NCBI GenBank assembly: GCA_000750105.3
Contig: JPHH03000020.1
Coordinates: forward strand, 434,001 to 498,000
Length of the DNA stretch: 64,000 nt
Direction of reading: 5' to 3'
From: Tolypocladium sp. Sup5 PDA-1
Lineage: Eukaryota > Ascomycota > Sordariomycetes > Hypocreales > Ophiocordycipitaceae
Position 1 is the stretch's first letter. Each line of letters begins with the position of its first letter. The notes under the pieces are model-generated. The model worked only from the letters and a program-made list of their open reading frames with translations, was not told the DNA's origin and ran no database searches. Both the position numbers and the translations under genes were made by a program. Below are positions 21,260 to 32,600 of the stretch, one piece after another.

Positions 21260-22699
21260 TGCAAAGGCACTTGACGAGTTCGGGGCCGACTGCATTGAGT
21301 TGACTTCCCCCGCTGCCTCGGAACAGTCACGCAAGGATTGCGAGGCTATCTGCAAACTAGGCCTCAAGGTGAGATTTGGCTGGCGAGCCACGGCCAAGCG
21401 GGACTTGTCTGCTAACTGAAACTTCACATAGGCCAAGATCCTGACCCGTAACCGCCCCTGAATACTCCCAATCCTCTATTGGTTCATCCCCTGCAGCAAG
21501 AACTAACATCAACCCAGATGTCCGATGTTCGATGGAAGACGCCAAGTTGGCAGTTGAAACCGGCGTGGACGGCGTGTATGCCTCGACCCCCCGCCCGGCA
21601 ATGAACTTCCGAAACCAGCTAAAAGACTTTCCAGAGACGTCGTCATGGGCACTTCCCACTTGCTTCGTCAGTTCTCTCACGGCAAGGACATGGCTTACAT
21701 CACCAAGTCTGCTATCGAGGTCGTCAGCTACATCAAGTCTAGGGGCCTCGAAGTCCGATTCTCCTCCGAGGATTCCTTCCGATCAGATCTAGTCGACCTT
21801 CTTTCGCTATATCGCGCCGTCGACCAGGTTGGCGTCAACCGCGTCGGTGTTACTGACACTGTCGGCTGCGCTACTCCTCGGCAGGTCTACGACCTTGTCA
21901 GAACCCTGAGAAGTGTCGTTGGCTGCCAAATTGAGGTCCATCTCCATACCGGCTGTGCCATTGCGAACGCCCTTTGTGCCCTTGAGGCCGGTGCTACCTA
22001 CATTGATACCTCCGTGCTTGGCATCGGTGAGCGAAACGGTATCACCTCTCTCGGCGGGTGAGTTACTCCAAAGAATCCACTGTCGTTTGTCTCTTGTGGG
22101 AAAACTGGCACCTCCCACTTCTGATGCCTTCGAATCGGCTGCAAGTCGAGCATCCCATGCTAGCTAAATGCAGTCTCATGGCCCGTATGATCGTTGCCGA
22201 CCGCGAGTACGTCACCAATAAGTACAAGCTGCACATGCTCAAGGAGGTAAATTGGGGATACTACACTTACCACGGTCAAAGTCGGCTCCGACTGGTCGTA
22301 GATTGAAGATGTGGTTGCCGAGGCTGTCGAGATCAACATCCCTTTCAACAATCCCATCACCGGCTTCTGTGCCTTTACCCACAAGGCTGGTATCCATGCG
22401 AAGGCTATCCTAAACAACCCCAGCACATATGAGATCATCAACCCCTCGGATTTTGGCATGACTCAATACGTGCACTTCACATCGCGTTTGACTGGCTGGA
22501 ACGCTATAAAGACGCGAGTTGGCCAGCTCGATTTGGAAATGACCGACGAGCAAGTCAAGCTTGTGTGAGTTTTCAGAGTACCCAGAAGATCAAGGCTTTG
22601 GCCGACGTTCAACCCATCGCCATCGACGATGCCGACTCCATCATTCGAAACTTTCACATGACCATAGCAGACCACCAACACAAGGACCAGGTGGCCTAG
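21260..22699 (+). pseudogene. 5'-truncated, frameshifted homocitrate synthase relic (LYS20/21 type)
   Basis: Similarity starts at an intron acceptor (TTGTAG at 21259) with AKALDEFGADCIELTSPAAS and continues through six exon segments: 21260-21368, 21432-21447 (only 16 nt), 21518-21575, 21635-22057, 22174-22246 and 22302-22568. All five introns retain GT/AG ends and restore the family's sequence exactly. The N-terminal ~65 residues, including the STLREGEQF catalytic and metal segment, are absent. The HxH metal pair is present (EVHLHTG), but the two residues that normally follow it (Asn-Asp) are deleted. At 22,568 a stop ends the frame after DEQVKLV. The usual C-terminus (KIKALADVQPIAIDDADSII) continues out of frame at 22,580-22,699, behind what looks like an intron shrunk to 14 nt. 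Homocitrate synthase starts the fungal lysine pathway, so an intact copy must exist elsewhere. Confidence 0.85.
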
Positions 22700-23281
22700 C
22701 CCGCCCAATACATGCAATGAAAGTGATGTTCCGACGACACTGAGAGTCGGGCTGGGAATGCGTAAAAGGCAAATGCATTCGAGACAGTTGAACCGTCCAA
22801 ATGGGCCGTGGTTGACTAGCGAAGTCGTTCTTAAGCGGTAAAAGCTCTCCTCGATGTTGAGGACCAAAGGTCGCAAGGGTTAAAATAGCGTTAGACATAA
22901 ATGTTACAAGAGATGGATCCCACGATATGCGCTCGCCGACCTTTAGCTACGGGACCTTCAATAAGACCTCAAGATATCAATTAATTAAAAAATTAAAAAA
23001 ATAATAATAAAAAAAACCCCCCTCCGATTGCGCCCGCGCCGAGACGGGCGGACCGGTCGGCGGAGTTTTTTGCTTCGGAGGCCCGATCGGGGTGTGTCGT
23101 CACTCCGAGGCCCTCATTGGCCGGCCCTAACATTCAACGGCTGCAGTTCTCGAGTTCCGAAGCAACAACCGCTGCTCAGATGAAGCATAAAACAGAGACC
23201 ACAGCTCCGTTTCGAGGTTTTCATGTATTCCAGCCATGATTCAAAAACTCCTTTCATCTCATTCCATCCAGGAAAATCACC
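22700..23281. promoter_or_regulatory. Acr3 upstream region with A-rich tract and GC-rich inverted repeat
   Basis: An A/T tract at about 22,978-23,016 (TTAATTAA, then nearly all A) changes abruptly into C-rich, then CG-rich sequence. CCTCCGA at 23,021-23,027 and TCGGAGG at 23,075-23,081 form a 7-bp inverted repeat around a GGACCGGTC-containing centre. This lies 200-300 bases before the Acr3 ATG. Promoter use is inferred from position only. Confidence 0.4.
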
Positions 23282-24590
23282 ATGTCTGAACATGCAAGCC
23301 CGGCAGGCACCGCACCAGGGCCGGTCCAAAGCCCTGTGCCCGTCGCCACCATGTCCTCCCAAGACGCAGAGAAGCAACAGCGGCCTGACGAACCCCCCAA
23401 GCCAGACAAAAAGGTATCCGCGTTCGAGTCCCTGGGGTGGCTCGACCGCTACCTCGCCGTCTGGATCTTCCTGTCCATGGCGGTGGGCATCATCATCGGC
23501 AACTTTGCCCCCAACGTCGACGAGATACTGCAAAAGGGCCAGTTTGTGGGCGTATCCGTGCCGATTGGTAGGTCCTGACATCACTCTGGGCATTCATGAA
23601 AATACCTTCGACGTTTCAAGGAGGCAGCTGACACGGCGCAGCGGTCGGGCTGCTCGTCATGATGTACCCCATCCTGTGCAACGTGCGCTACGAGACGCTG
23701 CACATCATCCTACGGCAAAAGGCGCTGTGGAAGCAAATCGGGTTCAGTATCTTCGTCAACTGGATCATCGCGCCCTTTTTCATGGTACGCCGAACCTCTC
23801 TATAATATCCCCCAAGTCCCCCGTGGCTAACTCGTCACAGCTCGCGCTCTCATGGGCCTTCCTCCCCGACGAGCCCGACCTGCGTACCGGCCTGATCCTC
23901 GTCGGGCTGGGTCGCTGCATCGCCATGGTGCTCATCTGGAACGGTCTCGCCGGCGGCGACGCCGAGTACTGCGCCATCCTCGTGGCCGTCAACTCGGTGT
24001 TGCAGATGGTCCTCTTCGCGCCCCTGGCCGTCTTCTTCATCAGCGTCATCGGCCACAACGACAGTGAAAACGTCCGGAAGCTGTCCTACTCCGTCGTCGC
24101 GACCAGCGTCGGCGTGTTCCTGGGGATCCCCCTCGGCGCCGCCGTCGTCACCCGGCTGGGTCTGCGGAAGATGGCCAGCCCGGAGTGGTACGAGCGCGTC
24201 TTCGTCCGCTTCGCGTCGCCGTGGTCGCTCATCGGCCTGCTCTACACCATCATCGTGCTGTTCGCCGCGCAGGGCAAGCACGTCGTCCGCCAGATCGTCT
24301 CCGTCGTGCGCGTCGCCGCCCCCCTGATTGTGTACTTCATCGCCATCTTCTTCGTCACGCTCTGGGTCACCCGCCGGCTCGGCTTCGGCTACCGCCTCGG
24401 GTGCACGCAGAGCTTCACCGCGGCGAGCAACAACTTCGAGCTCGCCATTGCCGTGGCGGTCGCGACCTTTGGGCCAAACAGCGACGAGGCGCTGGCGACG
24501 TCGGTCGGCCCGCTCATCGAAGTGCCGGTCCTGCTGGCCCTGGTCTACCTCGTAAAGTGGCTCGGAAACCGCTGGCACTGGAAGGAGTAG
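23282..24590 (+). CDS. ACR3: Arsenite efflux permease Acr3
   Basis: Exons 23282-23567, 23642-23784 and 23841-24590 give 392 residues. Introns of 74 and 56 nt have canonical ends and a GCTAAC branch site in the second. About ten hydrophobic segments begin with WLDRYLAVWIFLSMAVGIIIG. Family hallmarks are VGLLVMMYPILCNVRYE (the region holding the essential cysteine of Acr3), GLGRCIAMVLIWNGLA, and TAASNNFELAIAVAVATFG near the end. Acr3 exports As(III), and in yeast also Sb(III), across the plasma membrane using the proton gradient. No ArsC, ArsH or ArsM neighbour is present. The only nearby gene is a bZIP factor, convergent across 106 bases. Confidence 0.95.
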
Positions 24591-24696
24591 GCCGCAATGG
24601 AGCGAGCCCGTTGATATACCCACGCCTCGCCTCCCAGCCAGTCATGTCCGCGGCGGGAGGATGAGATGAGCATATAGATTAGAGACCAGCCTTGAA

Positions 24697-25786
24697 TCAA
24701 ATGTGACCACCGCTCTCGAGGATCTGGAAGAGCACCGTGTTCCTGACAAAGCACTCGTCCTGGCCGTTGCATCCGAGTCTCTCCCTTGCCAGTTCGCGGT
24801 CCACATGGCTTTGCATCTCGGCAATGATCTGGGCCGCCGCGTTGCAGGACATTTCCATGGGCGAGGCAAAAGCCGGATCACTCGGAGACATTGGTTGTAG
24901 ACCGTTCGATGACGGAGTGATTGCACCTGGGCTCGGGCCGACGGTTGAAGGGCTCTCGGCCCTGGAGTCTGAGGCGGGCATTGTGCATCGCGTCCTGCCG
25001 TCGCAGCATCCTTGCTGTACACTCGCAGAGGCGAGGACGTCCAGCTTGTCAAACGGCGTGGCGCTGTGCTGTGCCCAGGGCGGCAGCCCGTAATGGGGTG
25101 TCTCTGGTGGAATAGACCAACGGGCTGCGTCGGGCACCGGGGCCTGGCCAAAGACGGGATTGACCTCGCCGCCTCCGCATGAGCTGTTCTCCGTCGATTG
25201 GACACTATTGTTGCAGCAGCTCTCTCGTTTCGGCTCAGGAACAAGCGGCTTCGTGTCCAGAGGCGTCGTCTCCAGCGGCGTCACGCCGGCCTGTTGGTCC
25301 GCCGCGCGCAGGCGAGCAGACGAGAGAGTCTGCGCCGCGTCCTGGTCCTGCGACGACTGCAGGAAGTCATCGACATCCGCCGCGCTCGCGCCCAGCTGCG
25401 ACAGCATCGCGCGCAGCCGCGCGTTCTCAATGGCGACGGTGCGCGCCGCCTGCTGCATCTCCAGCGTCGCCTCGACGCCGCGCCGCTCGTACTCCTGGAT
25501 CCTGCGCTCCATGCCCTCGACGTACTCCTTCCGCCGCGCCCGCGAGCGCCGCTGGTTCTCTCTGATGCGTATGGCTGACGCAGAGGTCGAGCCCGCAGCC
25601 TAGAAGCGGTGTCAGCAGAGCCGTCCAACACGGGTTCAGGCATTGAGTCGCCCGAGCCAAAAGCTTTTTCCACCGTGTTAAGCCAGTTGCGACACAGCCG
25701 TGAAGCAGCCTCGTGAGTCGTCGCACACAAACAAAGCAATGAAGGCAAAAAGGAGGGGAAAGCAGGCTCACCTTTTCTCCCGCCAT
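24697..25786 (-). CDS. bZIP transcription factor, Cys-containing, convergent with Acr3
   Basis: Exons 25786-25772 (MAGEK) and 25599-24697 give 305 residues. The 172-nt intron starts GTGAGC and ends TTCTAG. A second in-frame ATG 45 bases upstream would add 15 residues. The basic region is RIRENQRRSRARRKEYVEG, directly after the intron, followed by a leucine/heptad segment to about residue 75. The rest is Ser/Pro/Gln-rich with several cysteine groups (ESCCNN, SCGGGE, QQGCCDGRTRC, RLGCNGQDEC). The basic region places it in the filamentous-fungal NQRRSRARRKEY group rather than the Yap group with its QRAFRERK-type sequence. Nearness to Acr3 suggests, but does not show, control of arsenite efflux. 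Confidence 0.85.
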
Positions 25787-26374
25787 GATCGTACCGCAGT
25801 AGCCTTCACTCTCCTTGACCTTGAGACCCATTGGACCGCAGACGAGGTGATGCAGACTCGAATTCTCGAAAAATGACTTGCATGCGGGTGGAGCTCAGGG
25901 TCTTTTTAGGACACGCGTGCCTGGAGAGCCAAAGGGTCCAGCCAAGCCCAAGGAAGATCTTTGTCAGTTGATGCTCCACCATTCCAACCATTGTTGGACG
26001 GCACTTGCCAGGGGTCCAGGGTAGCCACAGCAGCATTGAATCTTTCTACTCCGTACGACCACGACACGTTGAATAAAGAATTATAAACGCCCTAAGTCTG
26101 AATAAGAGGCTTTGAGAAGTATAGCAACTTGCTCGAGACGTTGACCGTAGACCAACTCCATACACTGCATTCATCTTGCAGCTCTCGGAAGTTGCGGAAT
26201 GTCCACGACAGGGGTTCATGGCGCGGGACCCGATTGATGCACGTAAATCATCATATTGACTCGTCTTCTTCATCGAGCGCTTCTAAAACGAATTAGGGGT
26301 ATCATAATGGGCAATGCCTGCATCCCAGCAGCTCCATGGTCCTTGGCCGTCCAGCTCAGTCTCTCGTCCGTCCC
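25787..26374. other. bZIP promoter / TAF11 3' flank
   Basis: No gene seen. Relatively AT-rich. It contains the leader and promoter of the bZIP gene and the sequence after the TAF11 stop codon. Confidence 0.4.
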
Positions 26375-27387
26375 TCACTTAAAGAGCCTCTTCCGCGTGT
26401 GCGTCGAAAACCTCTCCACCCCATCTCCCTGCTGCGCATGCCACAGCTGCTGCGTGCCCACCCCATGGCCCTCGCCGCAAGCCTTGTAGCGCCTCCACGC
26501 CTCTCGCAGGTGCTCCGGTCGGAGCGGCCCTCGCTTCACGTCGGCCTCTTCCTCGGTGGCTGCGTCGGTGGCGGAGGGCGGCGGTGTGGGAAGCTCGCTC
26601 TGCTTCTCCCCCGCGGTGACCCATTCCCCCTGCACGTTTCGCGCCGACTCGATGATCTCGCCCGCAAACAGCTTCGCGACAGCCTTGACGGCCGTGCTGA
26701 CCATCTGGGGCACCGACTGCGACACCGTTGCGTTGACCACCTGGTCCTGCCGTCAGTTTTCTTGCCGTTGTAGCAATCCAGCATGGAACCTACCCGCTTG
26801 ACAACGGCATCCGACAGCTTCGCCGCGCGCCACAGCTCGTACCGGTTGTACTGCTCACTGTCGAACGCTTCCACGAGCATAGCCCTCAATCTTATTTCTT
26901 CCTGCTTCTGCTCTTGTGTCCGCGCGACGACGTCCTCCAGCGCCATCTCCTCCTTCTCGTCATCCTCGTCGTCCTCGCCCTCCTTGTCGGCCCCCTGGCC
27001 GCTCACCGTGGTCGGCGCCTTGCCGCCCACCAGGCTCGGCGTCCGCTCCGCCGACTCGTCGCCCTTGGCGTGCTTGGATTTGCGCCCGCGCTTCTTCTTG
27101 GGCGCTCCGCTGGCCGTGGTGCCGCTGACGGCGCTGCCGCTCACGATGGAGGTGGCGTCGACGGACGGAGAGCGCGCGTAGGGAGAGCGGACCTCGGGCG
27201 GGAAGGACGTCTGGCGCAGGGGGTGAGCCTGCGTAGACGACTGCGACAGGTTCGACGGCTTGCGCCGCTTCACGTTCGGTGCGTTGACGTCGAGCGTGGA
27301 CGAGCGCTTCTTGCTCGGGAGCTGGGCGGGCGACGGATTGGGCGGCGACATGGCCAGGGGCGAGGTCGCGTACGGCGGCGAGGCCAT
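26375..27387 (-). CDS. TAF11: TFIID subunit TAF11
   Basis: Exons 27387-26794 and 26740-26375 give 319 residues from the ATG of MASPPYATSP. The frame is open 20 codons further up, but that first codon is not clearly a better start. The N-terminal half is Ser/Pro-rich and basic (KKKRGRKSKHAKG). After an acidic stretch comes the TAFII28 histone fold: VEAFDSEQYNRYELWRAAKL, then VVNATVSQSVPQMVSTAV and AKLFAGEIIESARNVQGEW. TAF11 pairs with TAF13 in TFIID lobe A and contacts TBP. The intron end is ambiguous: acceptors CAG at 26747 or 26741 differ by two residues (DQ); the downstream one fits the family better. It diverges from GTP cyclohydrolase I. Confidence 0.92.
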
Positions 27388-27788
27388 GATGCCGAGTGGT
27401 GAGGGTGAGGGTGGGGTGAGGGGAAAAGGGCGATTCGAGGCGCCCACAAGGCGACAGATATGGAGCGCCGTGAGGAACGAGCGACACGAGGGAGTTGTAG
27501 GTCAGTGTTGGAGAGAGAGGGTGATTGTCGGCTGGTAGCGCGTTCGGGACCGAACGGTAGCCGCCCAGCCGCCTTGCAGGCGATCTGTCACATGACCGCT
27601 CCCCCAAGCAAGTGCCTCCAACCTCAGGCGCCTGACGTCAAACCACTGATAAGATAAGCCGGCCCCGACCCTGGGAATTTTCACCCGCCTCCCTCGATTG
27701 GTCGACGACCCCGACGCCAGCCGTAGCGGCGGTTCGGCGGTTCGTCCGTCCCGCTGCTATTAGGCAGTTAAGAAAAATCCCCCCGCGA
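27388..27788. promoter_or_regulatory. Bidirectional promoter TAF11 / GTP cyclohydrolase I
   Basis: About 400 bases between two divergent start codons, without a frame of its own. No TATA box stands out. Sharing of control is inference from spacing. Confidence 0.4.
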
Positions 27789-28987
27789 ATGACACCACCA
27801 CAAGACCAGCCAGTATCCGCCGACCTCGCTCAATTCCCCCGTCCTACACCATCCCCGATCCCTCCGGTTCCAATGCTGTCGCGCAAAACCGCAATGGCTC
27901 AGCAGGACGGCCCCGACTCCGCGGCGATGGCCAAGCGCTCCTTCGACGTCGCCAGCGTCTCCGGCTCCTCGACGAGCGACGAGTCGCGCGACGCCCGGCG
28001 CAAGCGCAAGCGCAAGGAAAAGCAGAACGGCAGCGCTGTGCACGACGGAGACGCCGCCGTCAATGGCCGCCGCCCCAGCGCATTCGAGCAGCGCCGCAAC
28101 AGTCTGGGCAAGGCCGCCCGCGATCCCCGCGACGAGCCCCCGACCAAGAAGCGCGTCACCGTCGCAGGCCAGGGCCAGAAGGTCAGGGCCCCGAGCCCCG
28201 TCATCGAGTCCGATGGCCTGAGCCGGCCGAGTAAGACCCCGCCTCTGATGATGCTCCCCGCGGGAGGATGCCGATTGCGCGCATGCTGACGCCCTCGCCC
28301 CCCCCCCGGCCGGCCGAGGCACCCGCCAGCGACGAGAGGAGGACTCGGAGGCAGCCGAGCAGCGGCTCGTCAAGATGCGCGGCGCCGTGCGCACGTTGCT
28401 CGAGTGCGCCGGGGAGGACCCGGATCGCGAGGGCCTGCTCGACACCCCGTCGCGGTACGCAAAAGCCTTGCTCGACTTCACCAGCGGCTACCAGGTCAAT
28501 GTCGAGGACATTGTCAACAACGCGCTCTTCCACGAGGGCCACAACGAGATGGTTATTGTCAAGGACATTGAGATCCACAGCCTCTGCGAGCACCACCTCG
28601 TGCCCTTCATCGGCAAGGTAGACGCATCCGCAATTCCGTCAAGCCTCTCTCATCTCTGCTAACCGGTAACCGTCTCAGATGCACATCGGCTATATCCCCT
28701 CCGACACCGTCATCGGCCTCTCCAAGCTGCCCCGCATCGCCGAAATGTACGCCCGCCGCCTGCAGATCCAGGAGCGCCTCACCAAGGAGGTCGCCCACGC
28801 CATCATGGAGATCCTCAAGCCCCAGGGCGTCGCCGTCGTCATGGAGTCGAGCCACCTGTGCATGGTTATGCGCGGTGTCCGCCAGACCTCCACCTCCACC
28901 ATCACCAGCTGCGTCCTCGGCTGCTTCGAGCGCAAGTCCAAGACGCGCAACGAGTTCCTCAGCCTCGTCGGCATCAACCGGAAATGA
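27789..28987 (+). CDS. GTP cyclohydrolase I
   Basis: Exons 27789-28230, 28319-28617 and 28679-28987 give 349 residues. In-frame ATGs at 27873 and 27894 are alternative starts, because the first ~140 residues are disordered, basic and family-poor. The catalytic domain starts at EAAEQRLVKMRGAVRTLLEC and continues with DREGLLDTPSRYAKAL. IHSLCEHHLVPF carries the zinc-binding Cys and His residues, HIGYIPSDTVIGLSKL follows, and SSHLCMVMRGVRQ supplies the second zinc cysteine. It converts GTP to dihydroneopterin triphosphate, the first step to tetrahydrofolate and pterins. Intron 1 is odd: a run of ten C bases stands before an acceptor ending CCGAG instead of the usual CAG or TAG. Confidence 0.95.
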
Positions 28988-29665
28988 ACGCACATGACTC
29001 ACTTCATTCCTTTTCCTGCATCGCAAACGATACTTGACGGGTCGGGCGGCATCGTGTTTGGACGACTTTCACATCTCTGCATTTTAAACGGCGTTTAGGG
29101 AACCGGATCTGGGAAGCGGCTTGCTAAGGGGAGGTCCTGCCATGCATTCAACAATTGACTGGTCGGTGCGTTATCATCATGGGACGACGAGTGGCGCTGC
29201 ATTGAGATATATAGACTTCCCGGGCTCAACGCCCCTGAAGAAGAGTTTGCGAAATGAAAGAGGTAGATGAGCAGTAGCTCATCAACCGATCCACTCAATT
29301 TGGTCTTGAACGAGTTCTGCTGAGCTTTGATGAACTTCGTGGCACCATCGCATCCACCATCCGTCTCAAATCAAACTCGCGCAATGCGACCAGTCACAAT
29401 GCCCACGACAGGCCGGCCAGTTTATTCATCACGCCACTGTCAGCGCGACCAAAGCTCAAAACATTCAATCATTTGATTCAGCCCGATGTAGCCTCCCAGT
29501 TTTTCGATGCGCCTCCTCTAGGTGTGACCTGATATCGCGAAATAGAAATAGTGTTACAAAAGCCCATTGATAATAGATACACTTCATCAAAACACCCACC
29601 TCTCGAACCTCCAGGACCAGGTTCAGAAACGCCCACCACCCTTGTTGTAGACTCCTCGGAGCCCT
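28988..29665. other. Convergent 3' flanks of GTP cyclohydrolase I and KDM5
   Basis: Nothing but chance frames; moderately AT-rich, as expected for two facing 3' UTRs. Confidence 0.4.
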
Positions 29666-32600
29666 CTACTCCCCGTCTAACAACGCGTCCATGCCATTTC
29701 TCTCGCTCTCGAAAGATTCCGTCGTAACGGGGCCATTTATGACGCCATCCCTTTTCTTCACGTCATCCTCCTCGTCTTGGTTCGTCATCTCCTTGAACAT
29801 TTGATCAACGCTGCCCTCGTCATGCTTGGCCATGCCGTCCATGTCCACTGGTGTCATTGACCGATCCTGGTCGCTCATGGACCTGCGGCTTGCACCCCAG
29901 ACATCCGAGCCCCAAATCTTCTCGGCCTGCTTTCTGCCCACCTCGGTGCGACCGAGGATCTCGAGAGCCTTACTCTTCCCGGCCTCCGTTTGAAGGTTGA
30001 TTCCGTCCTCTTGGTCCTGCAGCAGCCGCTCCTCCAACGACATGGCAGAGTCATCAATGAGAACTTGCGGTCCTCCGGACCCCAAGAATCCATGATTGCC
30101 GCGTTCCTTGTCTGACGCCGAGGCAGACCCAGCCGTATGGCTATGCGACAGAGCAGTTGCGCCGCCGGGTGTCGAATTGATCAGGCGGGAAAAGAATGTC
30201 GGGCCACCGAACCCAGCACTGGTGGATGGAGGCACAATCACCCCTGGCGTGGTTGATTGAGCCGCCGCAGCCGCAGCTTCCGCGTTTGCCGCCTTCCGTC
30301 GTAAGCTGTTGGCCTTGCCCTTTGCGTGCTCCGGTAGGTCGTCGGGGTTGTCGACCCCGTACTCCGCAAGCATCTTCTGCAGTTTCGTTGGGCGAGGCTT
30401 GCGCGTGCTGAGAGACACCTCCAAGATTGGTGGCGCTTCAGGAGCCACAGGACACCACTTATGAAGCTCTTGCCGGAAAAAGTTCGTCTCGTAAGAGAGG
30501 AGGACTTCGGCGCCTTCGAGCTTTCGCAAATAAAACCGCTGAGTCTCTGCTTCCGCCTCCGTCGACAGAAGAGGGTTGCAATATCTTGCAATGCGGTCCC
30601 GGAAGGTCTGCGCATTGTCGATTATGCGGGTGAGAACCTCCTCCTCCTCAGGCTGGAAGGGCAGCCCCGGCACCTCGTCCGCCAAGGCCACGAGATCCTC
30701 AAGCTTGGGCCGCGCGGCATCACGAGGAATCTTCATGCGCCAATCGCATATCGGGCAGGTGTACTTATCGTCTTCCTTGACCTTGCCACGGGCAATCTTC
30801 AAGCACTTGTAATGATACCTGAGAAGACATTGTTAGCCATGTCGTCGCCCCTTTCGCCGAAAAATAGACTCACCATTCGTGACAGAGCTCGCACTCAATC
30901 ATCATGCCAGCCTCGATCCTTCTGCAGATACAAAACACCTGCCGAGATCGAGGGTCCTCCCATCGACCCGTACCCTGCTCGGGGCTGGCTTCTCTCGAAA
31001 CTGGTTCCCCAGGCAGCCGTGGGGTGTCGTGGTCCACGTCGAAGCAGTCCGCGTTGCGCTCAAGGACGTACTCGAGGTGGCTCTTGAGGATGTGAAGAGG
31101 CGCATTTGACTTTCCAAACAGCTTCTTTCCCTTGCGCATCCAATCCTCATGCCGCTTTCTCTCATTCTCAAGATCCAGCGTTCCATTAGGTTTGGAGTTG
31201 AGGTCGTCAAGCTTCTTGGAAAGGTCAACAATTTCCCCATATCTTGGTCGCTTATTGAAGTCCTTGTTGTGGCACCGCTCGGTTATGTCGAGAATTTGGC
31301 GGTGGGCCTCTCGTTGCTTGAGCAGTATCTGGTCGACAGCGGCAAGCGTTTCTTGCGATACCGGAAGTGCGTTGACCGACACTTGAGTGGAAAGCGCCTC
31401 GAGCTGCGGGTAGTGGATGATCTCAGCATCAATGAGTTCCCTTGCCTTTCTCTCCCAGGCCTCGCCGGCCTGCATCTGGTCACAGTAGTACTTCAGATGG
31501 TCGTTGTAGCTCGGCATCTCGAGTCGTTTGCCCTCCTCGATGAGCTCCTGGACTTCCTTCAGCGACAGGAACGCGCCGCGGCACGAGCGAGCCTTCCGGT
31601 TCCAGCGAATCTGTTCAAGAACCCTGGATAGACGATCGACTTCAGGCGTGTCCACATTAAAGCTACGCCCTTCTTCGAGAAGCTCCTCAATCGTCTCCAT
31701 GGATGTGGTCGTTGTGTTCTCCAACGCTCGAGCCGCACTGACCTGGAACTCCTTGATCGCACCGGCTCGCTCCTGGAGTTGGGCGATCTCGGGACAGTCG
31801 AAACCAATGTGCTCTGCTTCTCTCAGGAGCCGGTATATGTTGGCGACATTGCGAGACTCGCGCTCTTTCTGGTCCTGGTAGGAGCTGCCTATCGACTTTC
31901 GCATCCCGCTCTGCCAGACCTTTTCATTTTTGCGACGGTTCTGTTGCTTGCGGACAATGTAGTTTGTGGCTTCCTCAACCCAGTCGTTGCATCTGTCGAC
32001 AAACTCCTTCAAGATTGGCAGCGAGACGAGTTCGTACGGAATACGCTCGCCCTCGTGGAGCAACGTCCGCAGCGACTTGAGTGATGGCGTCGCTTCCTCG
32101 TCAAGCATCCTTGCGTACTTTTCCTCCCACAATTCCGGAGTGCGGGCCTTTTCGACCACTCTATCGTAAGCAACGGTCATGGCGCCATCCGCCTTTCGAT
32201 AGCACAAAGTATGTCCACCGCCCAGAAACCGTTGCTGCTCGGGCAGGTCGCAGCACGCATAACTTCCGGCATGGACAATGCATAAAACCTTGCCGGAGCG
32301 CTCACACTTGAAGCGCGACAGATAGGCGAATGCCTTGCAATGGCTGCAGCACTGCTCATCCTCGTCCTGGACGTCTTCGTCCTCGATCTTGAAGGTAAGC
32401 GGGCAGCTATCCTCACTTCCGCCGGAGAGTTGGCATTGGTGGGCTGAGGCCTCTGCATGCTTCGCAACGAAATCCTCGCGCTGCGCGATTTCCCGCTTGT
32501 GTATGCGATTCAACGCTGGTGCAAGCCATTTCGCGGTCTGAATGGTGAGACCAGAGGCTGCACTGCCCTCTGCAGCAGTCCAGAGTAGCTCATCGTGCGA

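Noticed and set aside
23850..24623. 257-codon open frame antisense to Acr3, and similar long frames opposite hapX, SurE and Oxa1
   Set aside because: Same codon-bias effect; the translations are repetitive charged sequence.
26375..27447. TAF11 start at 27447 instead of 27387
   Set aside because: The extra 20 residues are Pro/Ser-rich without support, and the downstream ATG has better context (CATCATGGCC on its strand).
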